A stretch of 64,000 bases of DNA from Martelella mediterranea DSM 17316 (GTDB lineage: Bacteria; Pseudomonadota; Alphaproteobacteria; Rhizobiales; Rhizobiaceae), in NCBI RefSeq assembly GCF_002043005.1, contig NZ_CP020330.1:2622001-2686000 (forward strand). The letters are read 5' to 3'. Below, piece after piece: positions 17,456-27,154 of the stretch (the first letter of the stretch is position 1; every line of letters begins with the position of its first letter). The notes beneath the pieces were generated by a model that was not told where the DNA came from, did not search any database, and was given only the letters and a program-made list of their open reading frames with translations. Made by a program: the position numbers and the translations under genes.

Positions 17456-18649
17456 CTACCGGATCGCGTTCAACAGCGAAGGGGTTGGCCAGCCATCGGC
17501 GGGTTGGCCGAGCTGAAGCTGAACGCTGCGGACCGCATCGCGGGTGCCAGCGCCGAGAATGCCGTCGATCTTGCCGACATCATAGCCCTTGGAGGCCAGG
17601 ATCTGCTGGAGCTGCTTCATCTGGCCATCGGAAAGCCCCTGCTCGGGATTGCCCTTGTCGTAGGCCTGCGCGCCCTCGAACCGGGTCGCGAAGAAGGCGA
17701 CCGAGGTAGTGTAGATGAACGACTGGTTCCACTCCAGATAGACATTGAAATTCGGGTAGGCCAGGAAGGAGGGGCCGAAACGTCCCTGCGGCATCAGCAG
17801 GGCGGCGGGCAGGTTTGCAAAGCGGGTATTGCCGTCGCGCGGCTGAACGCCGAGCTGGAACCATTGGCCGGCGGTCAGACCGCCGCCGAAGCCGGTCTTG
17901 TCCCAGGGCAGGCTCTGCGGCAGCACCACTTCCTGGATCCAGGGTTCGCCGGGACGCCAGCCGAGGCTGCGGATATAGTTCGCGGCCGTCAGAAGCGCGT
18001 CGGGGGAGCTCTTCTTGACGCGCACATGGCCATCGCCATCGCCATCGACGCCGAAACGGATGATATCTTCCGGCAGCATCTGGACCTGGCCGAGTTCGCC
18101 GGCCCATGCGCCGGTTTCGGTCGCCGGATCGAAATCGCCGTGCTGGGTCATCTCGATCAGCGCGATCAACTGCGGGCGGAAGATTTCCGGACGGCGGCAG
18201 TCATAGGAAAGCGTTACCAGCGCGTCGCGGGTGTTGAAGTCGCCCTGAACCGCGCCGAAATCGGTCTCCATCGCCCAGAAGGCGGTCAGCACGCCGGCGG
18301 GCACGCCGAATTCGCGCCGGGCACGGTCAAAGGTGCTGGCATATTGCTGCATCTTCTTCTTGCCGGTCTGCAGACGCGCATTGCTGGCGGTGCGCTGCGA
18401 AAATTCGAGGAAGGTCTGCTTGAAGACGCCCTGCGCGCGGTCGCGGCTCAAGACGGTCTTGTTAACCGAGGCGCCCGACAGCACGGCGTCGGCTGCCTGC
18501 GGCGACAGTCCGCGCTGCACGGCCTCGGCCTTGACCCCGCTCAGGAAGCTGCCGAAATCACCGCCGCATTGCTGGGCGGCCACGGGGCCGGCGAAAAGTG
18601 ATGTCAGACCGGCGGCAACGACAACCGCCCGGATCGATTTTGAAAGCAT
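17456..18649 (-). CDS. Lytic murein transglycosylase (MltB-like) with peptidoglycan-binding domain
   Basis: A 397-residue exported enzyme that cleaves glycan strands to 1,6-anhydro-MurNAc ends. The signal peptide covers about 1-25 (AGPVAAQQ). The SLT_2 catalytic domain (30-330) has the catalytic E128 in FWAMETDFGAVQGDFNTRDA, and GELGQVQMLPEDIIRFGVDG. A PG_binding_1 domain (about 340-397) ends with GTRDAVRSVQLQLGQPADG. No lipobox is present, so it is soluble in the periplasm. It converges on prfB. Together with amiC and mrcA nearby it adds a wall-remodelling activity. Confidence 0.94.
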   Translation of the reverse strand: MLSKSIRAVVVAAGLTSLFAGPVAAQQCGGDFGSFLSGVKAEAVQRGLSPQAADAVLSGASVNKTVLSRDRAQGVFKQTFLEFSQRTASNARLQTGKKKMQQYASTFDRARREFGVPAGVLTAFWAMETDFGAVQGDFNTRDALVTLSYDCRRPEIFRPQLIALIEMTQHGDFDPATETGAWAGELGQVQMLPEDIIRFGVDGDGDGHVRVKKSSPDALLTAANYIRSLGWRPGEPWIQEVVLPQSLPWDKTGFGGGLTAGQWFQLGVQPRDGNTRFANLPAALLMPQGRFGPSFLAYPNFNVYLEWNQSFIYTTSVAFFATRFEGAQAYDKGNPEQGLSDGQMKQLQQILASKGYDVGKIDGILGAGTRDAVRSVQLQLGQPADGWPTPSLLNAIR

Positions 18650-18751
18650 GGACGTCTCCTCAGAAACTTTCGGCCCGCATAGGACTCGTCAAATCGGTTC
18701 GCACGCTAACCTAGACCACCTAAGCTTTCATTAAAAACATGAAATTGTTGC

Positions 18752-19393
18752 TTATGCGCGAAGAACGGCGTGCCAGGCGTAGCCTCGCCCGATGGTTTCG
18801 AACCGGAGTTCGGCGTCGATCGCCTCGGCCTCAAGCACCGCCGCCATCTCGGCGCGCGGCGTCACGTGAAATTTTGCGAGCCAGGCCTCGAGACCTGCAC
18901 GAAACCAGGCCGGCAGCCCTTCCTGCTGGCCGAAGTCGACGATGTGGAGCGAGCCCCCCGGGTTGAGGGCGCGTCTTGCAATCTTCACAGCCTGCTGCCA
19001 GTCGGGAATCATCGACAGGGCATAGGAGATGACGATGCGGTCGAACCCGGCCTCGCCAAAGGTGGCCGGCGCGAAGTCGCAGGCATCGGCGGCGACGAAA
19101 GCCGGCGGGTTTTCGGATTTCGAGAATTTGGCGCGGGCGGAAACCAGCATCTGCTCCGATATATCGAGGCCGTAAAGCTTCGCGCCGGGGTAGCGCTTGG
19201 CAATGCTGACCAGATTGCGGCCGGTTCCGCAGGCGATTTCCAGCACCTTGTCGCGCGGCGCGCAATTGAGATCGGCGATCAGCCGGTCGCGGCCGAAAAG
19301 ATAGTATTTCCGGGTGAGGTCGTAGACATGCCGCTGGTAGCGATACATCGCGTCCATGGTCGCGGCGTGGTCGCGCGCCGGCACGTCAGCCAT
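18752..19393 (-). CDS. btaB: BtaB: methyltransferase making betaine lipid DGTS
   Basis: A 213-residue SAM-dependent methyltransferase with motif I LEIACGTGRN at 51-60, a following acidic GLDIS and post-motifs FDRIVISYALSMIPDW. Its neighbour is btaA, which fits BtaB: BtaB methylates diacylglycerylhomoserine three times to DGTS, a phosphorus-free membrane lipid. The N-terminal MYRYQRHVYDLTRKYYLFGRD is typical of BtaB. The ATG at 19393 overlaps the btaA stop by 8 bases; an upstream frame start at 19426 lies inside btaA and is less likely. In Rhodobacter and Sinorhizobium these genes are induced by phosphate limitation. Confidence 0.92.
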   Translation of the reverse strand: MADVPARDHAATMDAMYRYQRHVYDLTRKYYLFGRDRLIADLNCAPRDKVLEIACGTGRNLVSIAKRYPGAKLYGLDISEQMLVSARAKFSKSENPPAFVAADACDFAPATFGEAGFDRIVISYALSMIPDWQQAVKIARRALNPGGSLHIVDFGQQEGLPAWFRAGLEAWLAKFHVTPRAEMAAVLEAEAIDAELRFETIGRGYAWHAVLRA

Positions 19394-20624
19394 TCCGCAT
19401 TTTCTCGTAGATGTGGAAGCCGCCATAGATCGCCGACCGGTCGAGCATGCCGAGCTCCCTGGAGGTCTGCGCGAGATAGGTCCATTGCCCGGCGGTGTCC
19501 GCGCCGAGCCGGCCTTCGATGATGCTTTTCTCGCCGGCGGTGCGGAAGATCACCCGCGCGCCGTCTCGCGCAGTCCGGGTGATTTCGCTCCACAGCGCGT
19601 TGATCTGCTGGTCGTTCATCCAGTCCTGCGCATCAAGCAGGACATAGCGGTCCACGCTTTCGGCCGGCTTTCCGGCAAGCAGTTCGGTGAAGTTAGCATG
19701 ATGGACCGTTGCGCGCTCGGCATTGGCGCGGATGGCCGGGAACGCCTCAGCCTGCAGATAGGTCGGCATCGGGCCATCTTCCGGATAGCGCCGGGCAAAG
19801 GCCTGCCAGGCGAAGTAGTTCTCGTGGAGCGGAAACTGGCAGGCGAGCTTTTCCAGCCTTTGCCGCAGCACCGGGGCGAGCGTGCCTGTCTCGCTCGATT
19901 TCGCCAGCTCCTCATATTGCCGCGGCGGAATGCCGAGGCCGAACAGCGATGATTTTCGCGCCGTGGTCCAGCGGATCAGCGGCTTGTCGAACAGCGGCGC
20001 GATCCGCTCGTCGAAGAACCGGCGCTGTTCGCGCATGGATCGCGCCTGCGTCAGTTCGGTGATGTCGACACCGTGAAGGCGAGCGACCAGATGACCGGCG
20101 CCGATGAACTGGCCGAGCAGGCCGGTGCGGTAGATATTGCGCTCGAACACCGAGATGCGCTTGCGGCCGAGGCTGTCGCGGCCTTCCCAGTAGCGCCGGG
20201 TTTCGGCATCGAGGTGCGGCGCGATGTGTGTCTCGTAGTCGCGCGCGCTGCCCTTCTCGCCATTGCCGAACAGCCGAAGCACGCCGGCATGGTCGGGCAG
20301 GTGCCGGAAGGCGGCGAGCTTCAGCCGGTTGAGCGCGATGTGGTGGGTATTGAGATCGACCACGTCGATATGTTCGGGGCTCCGGCTGAGATAGGCGAGC
20401 ACATTGCAGCCGCCCGAGCCGATCGTGACGACGCGATGGCCGGGACCGAGTGCCATCGCGGCGATGTCGACGTCCGGGTCTTCCCATATCTGCGGGTAGA
20501 CGAGGCCGGAAAACAGCAGGCCGAAGAGCCGTTCCGAAAGGCCTTCCCGGCTGAACGCCTTGTGTTGCAGCAGCGCCGATTTGAGCCGCCCGGTTTTGCC
20601 TCTGCCGTATTCGACTGCACTCAT
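19386..20624 (-). CDS. btaA: BtaA: SAM:diacylglycerol 3-amino-3-carboxypropyltransferase
   Basis: A 412-residue member of the DUF3419/BtaA family. It transfers the aminocarboxypropyl group of SAM to diacylglycerol to form diacylglycerylhomoserine, the first step to betaine lipid. The N-terminal GLVYPQIWEDPDVDI, a SAM-binding VVTIGSGGCNVLAYLSRSPE near residues 63-82, and VVDLNTHHIALNRLKLAA support the call. A second Rossmann-like part lies near 265-330 (YVLLDAQDWMNDQQINALW). The ATG at 20624 is preceded by AGAGGG. It is coupled to btaB. No clear PHO box was found upstream. Confidence 0.94.
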   Translation of the reverse strand: MSAVEYGRGKTGRLKSALLQHKAFSREGLSERLFGLLFSGLVYPQIWEDPDVDIAAMALGPGHRVVTIGSGGCNVLAYLSRSPEHIDVVDLNTHHIALNRLKLAAFRHLPDHAGVLRLFGNGEKGSARDYETHIAPHLDAETRRYWEGRDSLGRKRISVFERNIYRTGLLGQFIGAGHLVARLHGVDITELTQARSMREQRRFFDERIAPLFDKPLIRWTTARKSSLFGLGIPPRQYEELAKSSETGTLAPVLRQRLEKLACQFPLHENYFAWQAFARRYPEDGPMPTYLQAEAFPAIRANAERATVHHANFTELLAGKPAESVDRYVLLDAQDWMNDQQINALWSEITRTARDGARVIFRTAGEKSIIEGRLGADTAGQWTYLAQTSRELGMLDRSAIYGGFHIYEKMRNG

Positions 20625-20736
20625 CGCTTTCGCCCTCTGTCGTGCGCGGGCTTTCACGCGCCGCGTCCTGGAGCAGGGCTAGCGCCGTTGTGCTACGCTT
20701 TGATGACGATGAGGGGCTGATCCACAACCAGGCGCT

Positions 20737-21381
20737 TCAGGCCGCGTCCTTGTTGCGGAACCGGGCGGAGACCCGCGGCAGGCCGGATCGCAGCAGCCGG
20801 GCGACGCGCTCGCGTCGGGCGGCATACTGGCGCTGGTTGAGCCGGGCAAGGACCGGTCGCGCGAAGGCGGCGTAGAGCAGAAGCGCCGAAACGCTCGCCG
20901 CCAGATGGGCGACAGCGAGCATCTCCGCCGTTTCGAGATTGGCGGTTGACGCGCCGACAAAGAGCATCAACACCGCCGCGGCCAGCGCCGTTTCCCGGGC
21001 CGCGCCGTCGCGACAGCGCATGCCCTGCCAGATGCTCCGCAACGGCCGCGGCTTGGCGATATTGTCGTTATCCGCGCCGGGGAAGGGGCGTTTGAGGCCG
21101 GAAAAGCCTTTCAGCACCGCGATGACGATCACCACGCAGGCGACGATCCGCGCAAGCGCCATGCCGCTCGGCATCACGCGCACAAATGCCATGGTCGCCG
21201 CAAGGCCGATGCCGAAAAACACGGCGCGGGCGAGCAGGATGCCGAGGCCGACCGCGGGCAGGGCCTTCAGTCCGCGCTGATAGCGCCTGTCGGCGAAATC
21301 CAGCATTCGACCCGAAGGCAGAGAGAAGAGCAGGAAAACGAGCGCGGCGTATGCCGCCGCGATACCGGTACTCAAGGGCAT
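20737..21381 (-). CDS. Multi-helix membrane protein, LysE-like topology
   Basis: A 214-residue protein not recognised with certainty. It has a hydrophobic N-terminal helix (AAAYAALVFLLFSLPSGRML), two more helices up to about residue 85, a cytoplasmic basic loop (GLKRPFPGADNDNIAKPRP), then two or three helices (AALAAAVLMLFVGA and VAHLAASVSALLLYAAFARP). The pattern of three plus three helices with a P-S-G near residue 24 resembles LysE/RhtB exporters, but the family signature is weak. The ATG at 21381 has GGAGG just upstream. It lies between btaA and pfp, in the same direction as both. Confidence 0.55.
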   Translation of the reverse strand: MPLSTGIAAAYAALVFLLFSLPSGRMLDFADRRYQRGLKALPAVGLGILLARAVFFGIGLAATMAFVRVMPSGMALARIVACVVIVIAVLKGFSGLKRPFPGADNDNIAKPRPLRSIWQGMRCRDGAARETALAAAVLMLFVGASTANLETAEMLAVAHLAASVSALLLYAAFARPVLARLNQRQYAARRERVARLLRSGLPRVSARFRNKDAA

Positions 21382-21425
21382 TCCTCCATCCGCAATGATC
21401 ATAAAAAACCTCGCGGCGGAAAAGG

Positions 21426-22640
21426 TCAATCGGCGGGAGCGATTTCCTGACCGATTTCCTCCATTGCGGAGATGAACCACGGCGTTTCGATATCGAAGCT
21501 GCCGCCGCCCTTGATCCGGTCGAATTCGATCGTGCGCAATTGTCCGCTGCGTTCGACATCGTGGCCGGTCACGCCCGAAATGCCGTCCAGCGCGCTTTCC
21601 ACGGCAAGGTCGACCATGGAGTGGATCAGCCGCAGATCGTCATTGTTTGCCGGTGCGGAACGGGCGTAATAGCCGGACTTTTGGACCATGGCGCGCTCGG
21701 CGCCGAGCAGCGCGGCGAACTGCTTGGCGAACCAGTCGCCGACATTGATGGTGTCAAGCTTGACATGGCCGAAGGCATCGCGGGTGACCTCGGCGCCGGA
21801 AACCTCGCGCTCGGCGACGATCGCCTCGAGGCAGGCACCTTCGGAGACGAACAGCGAAACGGTGCCGTTTTCGTCCATCACCTGCTTCAGGCGGGCCGCT
21901 TCCTTCTCCAGGTCGAAGGCGGTTTCCGGCAGATAGACGCCGTCGATCATCTTCATCGCCCGGTTCATCAGCATGCCGTCAACGAACTCGGCCGATTTGA
22001 TCCGGTCGAGATAGGCGCGCGCGGTCGCTGCCGTCAGCCAGCCGCAGCTCCGGCCCATCACCTCGTGGATGATCAGGGTGCGGGGCGCGGCGCTCTGTTC
22101 GTTCGAGATGTTGTCGAAAAAGGCCGCGCCATATTCGGCCGCGGTCCACGCGCCGAGCGTCTGGCGGATCGGCTTGACGTCATTGTCCACCGTCTTCGGC
22201 AGGCCAACCACGGTCAGGTCGTAGCCGTTGGTCTTGAGATAGGCGGCGAGATCGGCCGCGGTCGTGTTGGTATCGTCGCCGCCGATCGTGTGGAGAATGG
22301 TGATGCCGTCCTTCGTCAACTGCTCGGCGGCAACCTGCAGCGGATCGGCGCCGGCGGGCACGAGGCCGCGCTTTTCGCAGTCCTTGCGGTTGGTCAGCTT
22401 CACCCGGCTATTGCCGATCGGCGAGCCGCCGAACTTGTGCAGGAGATGGGCCTGCTGGCGGATATTGGGCGTAATCGGCATGCTGTCGCCGGTCAGAAGC
22501 CCGGCATAGCCGGAGCGATAGGCGATGATCTGGGTATCGGGAGCGATGTCCGAATAGCGCTCGATCAGCCCGCCAACGGCGGAGGAAAGGCAGGGGGCAA
22601 GCCCCCCGGCGGTGAGCATGGCGACTTTGTGCTGGGACAT
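21426..22640 (-). CDS. pfp: Pyrophosphate-dependent 6-phosphofructokinase
   Basis: A 404-residue cytoplasmic enzyme interconverting fructose 6-phosphate and fructose 1,6-bisphosphate using PPi. The phosphoryl-donor loop reads GGDDT at 120-124, where ATP enzymes have GGDGS, and the catalytic loop is PKTVDND at 148-154, both typical of PPi dependence. The N-terminal AMLTAGGLAPCLSSAVGG is the phosphate-binding loop. The ATG at 22640 has AAAGAGG upstream. The first 40 codons and the upstream spacer are also present as a copy at 27519-27820 (see the duplication). Confidence 0.95.
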   Translation of the reverse strand: MSQHKVAMLTAGGLAPCLSSAVGGLIERYSDIAPDTQIIAYRSGYAGLLTGDSMPITPNIRQQAHLLHKFGGSPIGNSRVKLTNRKDCEKRGLVPAGADPLQVAAEQLTKDGITILHTIGGDDTNTTAADLAAYLKTNGYDLTVVGLPKTVDNDVKPIRQTLGAWTAAEYGAAFFDNISNEQSAAPRTLIIHEVMGRSCGWLTAATARAYLDRIKSAEFVDGMLMNRAMKMIDGVYLPETAFDLEKEAARLKQVMDENGTVSLFVSEGACLEAIVAEREVSGAEVTRDAFGHVKLDTINVGDWFAKQFAALLGAERAMVQKSGYYARSAPANNDDLRLIHSMVDLAVESALDGISGVTGHDVERSGQLRTIEFDRIKGGGSFDIETPWFISAMEEIGQEIAPAD

Positions 22641-23813
22641 CGGACCTCTTTCCTGGCTGCGACTTTGCGCCATGGATGCGTCAGCCGCGCCGGGGTGTAA
22701 AGACCGTTCAGCAATAAAATCGGTTTGATGGGGCGGCCACGCGACCGGAAATGAAGGGACGGACGCGAGCGGCGATTGCTCGCGTCCATGTGACCGGAAC
22801 GGGCATGTGCTACGCGGCGAACGTTACCACCTGACCTTCAGCCCGACATTGCCGCCATAGCCGTATGAGCCGGTGGAGAACCCGGTGGAGGCGGTGAGTT
22901 CTGCGAAGGCGGAATATTGCAGCTTGCCCGCCTGCCAGTCGATCGAGCCGCCGAAGCCGATTTCTCCGGTGAAGTCGTCGGGTTCCGAGGAGAAGTCGAG
23001 CACATCGGCGACCGTCGCCGTGGTCTTGCCGAGGAACTCGTAATAGAGATTGGCGAGGCCGTAGATATTGGCCGCGCGCGCCTGGCCGTTGACGTCAGTC
23101 CAGGCGCTTTCCTTCTCGATTGACAGACCGACGCGCCCGAGCAGGCTCTGGCCATCCTCGAAGTTGACATCGTCGGAATAGGCGCCGGTGAAGCTGTCGA
23201 CGGAGACCGAGGCGAAGGAAAGCTGGGCCTGTGGCGTCAGCGAAACGCCGTCGCCGATGCCGAAAGCCTGCCCGGCCTCCAGCGACAGCGCGTAGCCGAA
23301 GGCATCGCTGTCGTCGGGAGAAAGCGGCAGGTCATCGGCCTTCAACTCGCTCGAATACCAGGTGAGGGCGGCCTGGGCATCGGTATAAAAACCGTTTGTA
23401 CCGAACCATGTCAGCGTGCCGCCGAAGCCGTAGCCATCGGGATCGATCTTGCTGTCGCCATAGCGCGAATGCACCTTGGCCTCGCCGGTCTGGTAATGGG
23501 CGGTGAAACCGCCGACAAGCGCGCCGGCCGCACTGTCGAGGAACAGCCCGTCGAGCCCCGCCTGCATCTCGAAGCTCGACATGTCGTAGTCATAGCCGGT
23601 GGTGGAGGATTGCGGATCGAAATGATCAAACCCGCCGCCGACGCGCCCCCAGACGGCATCGAGCGCCGGCCCCGCGGTAATCGCCTCGCCATTGTTATAG
23701 CGCCCGCCGGAGCGCGTCTTGAGCGAGGGCAGGCGGGTCATTTCCAGAAGCACGGACTGATAGGCTTCATAGAGGGGGACGTAGGGTTGAAGCGTCAGAC
23801 CGGCGTCGATCAG
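22521..23813. repeat. Tandem-duplication unit, copy 1 (pfp 5' end to autotransporter barrel)
   Basis: About 1.29 kb spanning the first 40 codons of pfp, the 183-base spacer and the barrel-coding part of the first autotransporter. It is almost identical to 27519-28810. The offset is 4998 bases in the pfp part, becoming 4997 after one lost base, and then constant through the barrel. Similarity stops abruptly just upstream of the barrel, near the LIDAG codons. Confidence 0.92.
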
Positions 23814-26606
23814 CTCCTTGATCGTTGCCCGATGGATGAATTCGTCATCGAGGAAGGCCGCTGCGTTGGCGGGTGCTGCAGGCGTCAGTATGAAACCGGG
23901 CGGAAGCTGTTCAGATGGACCCGCGAGTCCATTCGGATAGTATGCCAGCGAGTAGGCGAGTGCCGACACCACAACAGGCCCTTTCAGAAGATGAAAGGCA
24001 TTGGGATCAACGCCCGCTGAAGGATTGACCGTGACGATATTGTAGACGCGCGGCGTGCTTGATGGACTGAAAGGGGCAACCAACATAGCGGTTCTGCCCG
24101 AAACGCTTCCGGTCGTTATCAGAGCATCATTGAAGCCCGACCGGGAGAAGTTGGCATTGACCGAAAGAACTCCGCCATTGCCGCTGTAGCTGCCTTCGGT
24201 TGTCAAAGTTCCGGTGCCGGGCGCATCTGCCGCATCGAATGTGATAAGCCCGTTGTTTTCAATCGACCCGCTGAAGACCACATCACCTGGCAGGATAGAG
24301 AATGTATTGCCGCCTGACATGACGGTGAGGCTGGCCTCGATCCTCGTCGCTACATTCGTGTTTAACGGAATGATTTTCCAGTTGCCACCGTTCGTGAGGG
24401 TGATCTCGCCAAAGGGATGACTGCCGGTGGAATCGGTGAAGCCGTTGAGGCTGAGGGCAGTCCCTCCATTGGACGTCAGCTGGAAAAGCCCATTTGTAAG
24501 CGTCAGTTTTTCGAAGTTGGTTATCTTCGTGCCGTCAAAGCTTTGCAGAGAGCCAGCGTTGAAAATGAAGGTATCGATGCCATCGCCACCGTCGAACTTG
24601 GCCGCAGCCACAGCATTGCTGTTGGAAATTCGGACCTCGACGCTGTCGTCGCCGCCCTGGCCGTAGAAGCCGCCATTGAAGCTGCCGCCGCTCCAGATGA
24701 AATTGTCATTGCCTGGATACCTGGTCCCGTCCGGGTTGTTGCGGACAATGTCATCATCGCCGTAAACATCGCCGGTCAAAGAGCCCCCGGAAAGCGTGAA
24801 GGTTGAAGGCCCGCCGCCAAGCATGCTGTCGCCGACTACGGTGCCTGCGGTGCTTACCAGCATCTGATTGTCAGGGGCGTCATTGAGGTTGATGATGGCA
24901 TAGTAGGCATTGGAAGCGTCCAGGGTCATTTGCGAGCCGATAGTGATTGAGGTCGTCACACCCGGTTCCGAAGGCATGTTCTCCAAAGTGGGATCGCCGA
25001 CTGCAACACCGTAGCCTTCATGCCGGCCTTTGTAATTGACGACGAGATATCCGCTTTTCAGATTGATCTGTGTCGTCATTTCATTGTTCACGTAGGCAAG
25101 GATCCCGTTGGCATTGGTAGCGGTGATCGTACCTCCGTCTACCGTGATCTTATTGGTGATCCCATCAGCAAAGTTGGCAGGTATATAGATTGCCGACGAA
25201 TCGACGATCAGATTTCCGGTCACTTCCTCGCCAGCCGCCGTCACGCTGAGCGTGCCGCCCGTCATGGAAATTGTCGAGTTTCCAAACTGGCGCTCATCTT
25301 CTGTGAATAAACCATCGTCAAAGAAATCCTGAGTCATAAGGCCATATGCTGTGGCGCCTATGACGGTAATATCGCCGCCGCCCATGGAAACCGTTGCCAT
25401 GTTGCCATAGCTGACCGCTTGTGCGCCGATCAAGGTGGGAGTCCTCAAAGGGGAGCCCACGGCGGAGATGGTGCCGTCTCTGATGGTTACCGAGGTATCT
25501 TCGCTAGCACTGGAGACTGACAGTGCCGCGTTTATCTGGTCGTCGGACGTAACATAAGACAAAGTGCCCCCGTTGAATTCGATGCTGGCGGTACCTGCCT
25601 GACTCACGTCCACGAGAAGGGCGGTTTGCAGAAAAGTCTGCCCCAACTGGTCGTCTACAACGATCCTGTTGGTACTGCCGAATACGGGAGCGACATCTGA
25701 TCCGATGCTGAGGAGAGTAGTGGCAGGTGCATATATGGTAGCACCGTCGATGTAGATCGACGAATGGGGAACGCTCCCGTTCTGAACAACTGCGAGATCG
25801 ACGATCGGAAATTCGTCGACAGCATCGTGCGGATAGTTCAACGTTCCTCCCGTTAATGATATTGAAAAATCTCCGCCGCTGGAATTACCGCTAATGAGCC
25901 CGGTAAACTCCCCTCCCGAGATATTGATCGAACCATCGAAGCCGCTTGCCTCGATATTTCCGCTGACGGATCCACCGGTCATGGAAAAATTGGACGCACC
26001 CGAGCCGGTATTATTGAGCGAAATGGCTGTGGTGTTGTCCGCCTGTTCGATGACGGCATTTCCCGTTACAATGACGGTCGCGTCTCCCGAACCTTGGGCC
26101 GTTGCCGAAATGGCGGGACTTGAGGTCAGGTTGTTGATCCAGACGTCACCAGAAATGTCGACCTGAGCATTTCCGGTGGAGCTTGACGTTGCTGCCAGAT
26201 TTCCCTGGATTGCAGCTGTGTTGGATGGAGTTGGGGTCTGAATGATAATGTGGGACAGTTGTGTCGAGAATGTGCGAATTTCACTGTTGATTTGCAGGTA
26301 TTCCTGCGCCGTCAAAATGGCCGGCCCGACGCCATCGTCAAACGAACCTATCGTGATGACACCACTGGTTGTCATGTTTGGGTTGGAGAGGGTTACGTTG
26401 CCGCCATTCGAATAGGTGATACCGTTGTAGTTCAAGCCGTCGCAGATCACGCTGCCGTTCTGTAAAGGCCCGCACTCATCATCTGCCAGCGCCTCTCCGA
26501 AGTTGGCCGTGAAACTAAGCAGCGTCAGAAAGGAAGATGACGCGAGAAGGCGGAATTTACTGATATTATCTGCAGTGATGTGTAAGCAAGCTCGAAAATA
26601 AGACAT
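22824..26606 (-). CDS. Autotransporter (type Va) with beta-helical passenger, first copy
   Basis: A 1260-residue surface protein. An N-terminal signal region (about 1-41) ends before DDECGP. A passenger of about 900 residues is rich in G, S, T, N with repeated S/T-G-G units (MTGGSVSGN, ISGGEFTGLISGNSSGGD) that suggest a right-handed beta-helix. A block with GGPSTFTLSGGSLTGDVYGD occurs in mid-passenger. The C-terminal barrel (about 978-1260) starts GPALDAVWGRV and ends LKVRW, with the terminal aromatic needed for BamA insertion. The ATG has GGAGAGG upstream. The passenger is lower in GC than its surroundings. The role is probably adhesion; no protease triad or RGD is evident. It is a tandem paralogue of the next autotransporter. 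Confidence 0.93.
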   Translation of the reverse strand: MSYFRACLHITADNISKFRLLASSSFLTLLSFTANFGEALADDECGPLQNGSVICDGLNYNGITYSNGGNVTLSNPNMTTSGVITIGSFDDGVGPAILTAQEYLQINSEIRTFSTQLSHIIIQTPTPSNTAAIQGNLAATSSSTGNAQVDISGDVWINNLTSSPAISATAQGSGDATVIVTGNAVIEQADNTTAISLNNTGSGASNFSMTGGSVSGNIEASGFDGSINISGGEFTGLISGNSSGGDFSISLTGGTLNYPHDAVDEFPIVDLAVVQNGSVPHSSIYIDGATIYAPATTLLSIGSDVAPVFGSTNRIVVDDQLGQTFLQTALLVDVSQAGTASIEFNGGTLSYVTSDDQINAALSVSSASEDTSVTIRDGTISAVGSPLRTPTLIGAQAVSYGNMATVSMGGGDITVIGATAYGLMTQDFFDDGLFTEDERQFGNSTISMTGGTLSVTAAGEEVTGNLIVDSSAIYIPANFADGITNKITVDGGTITATNANGILAYVNNEMTTQINLKSGYLVVNYKGRHEGYGVAVGDPTLENMPSEPGVTTSITIGSQMTLDASNAYYAIINLNDAPDNQMLVSTAGTVVGDSMLGGGPSTFTLSGGSLTGDVYGDDDIVRNNPDGTRYPGNDNFIWSGGSFNGGFYGQGGDDSVEVRISNSNAVAAAKFDGGDGIDTFIFNAGSLQSFDGTKITNFEKLTLTNGLFQLTSNGGTALSLNGFTDSTGSHPFGEITLTNGGNWKIIPLNTNVATRIEASLTVMSGGNTFSILPGDVVFSGSIENNGLITFDAADAPGTGTLTTEGSYSGNGGVLSVNANFSRSGFNDALITTGSVSGRTAMLVAPFSPSSTPRVYNIVTVNPSAGVDPNAFHLLKGPVVVSALAYSLAYYPNGLAGPSEQLPPGFILTPAAPANAAAFLDDEFIHRATIKELIDAGLTLQPYVPLYEAYQSVLLEMTRLPSLKTRSGGRYNNGEAITAGPALDAVWGRVGGGFDHFDPQSSTTGYDYDMSSFEMQAGLDGLFLDSAAGALVGGFTAHYQTGEAKVHSRYGDSKIDPDGYGFGGTLTWFGTNGFYTDAQAALTWYSSELKADDLPLSPDDSDAFGYALSLEAGQAFGIGDGVSLTPQAQLSFASVSVDSFTGAYSDDVNFEDGQSLLGRVGLSIEKESAWTDVNGQARAANIYGLANLYYEFLGKTTATVADVLDFSSEPDDFTGEIGFGGSIDWQAGKLQYSAFAELTASTGFSTGSYGYGGNVGLKVRW

Positions 26607-27154
26607 TTACCTCTCCATAATAGAATTTTGTAAATTTTTATTGTATATAATAGGTCATTTTTAAATATAAAATGTAATTTAAAATTGAATTTTGCTCTAT
26701 ATATTCCCTTTAATTGTTGATGAAATGCAACAAATTTTATTTTAGTTTATTATTATATTTCTTTATTACTTGTAAAAGGTGATGTTTTTCGGAGGAAAGA
26801 GGGGCGAGGCTGTCCCAGAGCGGTTTTTGAAGCCCGTCAGGCGGAAGCCGCAGCCATTGCGACATTGGGGACTTTCGACGACGCGAGCTTTCAAGGTCGC
26901 CTGGCACTTCGGGGGCGGCTCCGGAAAGCGTCAAAATTCTCACCACTAGGGGGCATTTCCGGTGAAGCCGGATCATCCGAAATGCTCTATCTATTTATTT
27001 TTACGCGCGTCCGGACGGAAAGCCGGTATCCATTTTTCCTGGACGCGCTCCAGTTGCTCGAAAGCCAGGCGCGCGGTGCTGGTTCCGTGCGAAAAAAAGC
27101 AGGCGGAGCCACGAGCGCCGCCTACTTTCTCTGCGTCAGTGCTGTTGCCCGCCG
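26607..27154. other. AT-rich promoter region and repeat-bearing spacer
   Basis: 548 bases without a gene. The part next to the autotransporter start (26607-26770) is very AT-rich and should hold its promoter. The rest is GC-rich and ends at the ftsH remnant. Within it lies an inverted repeat (GCGCGTCC at 27005-27012 and GGACGCGC at 27041-27048) resembling intergenic palindromes common in rhizobial genomes. Confidence 0.6.
27005..27048. repeat. Short palindromic intergenic repeat
   Basis: Perfect 8-base arms GCGCGTCC and GGACGCGC separated by 28 bases that include AAGCCGG and ATTTTTCC. I recognise the wording of this palindrome as frequent in rhizobial intergenic DNA, but copy number cannot be tested here. 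Confidence 0.5.

Noticed and set aside
20625..20736. Possible PHO box upstream of btaA
   Set aside because: Two TCAT elements (TCATCGTCAT) are present, but their 6-base period does not fit the 11-base PHO repeat.
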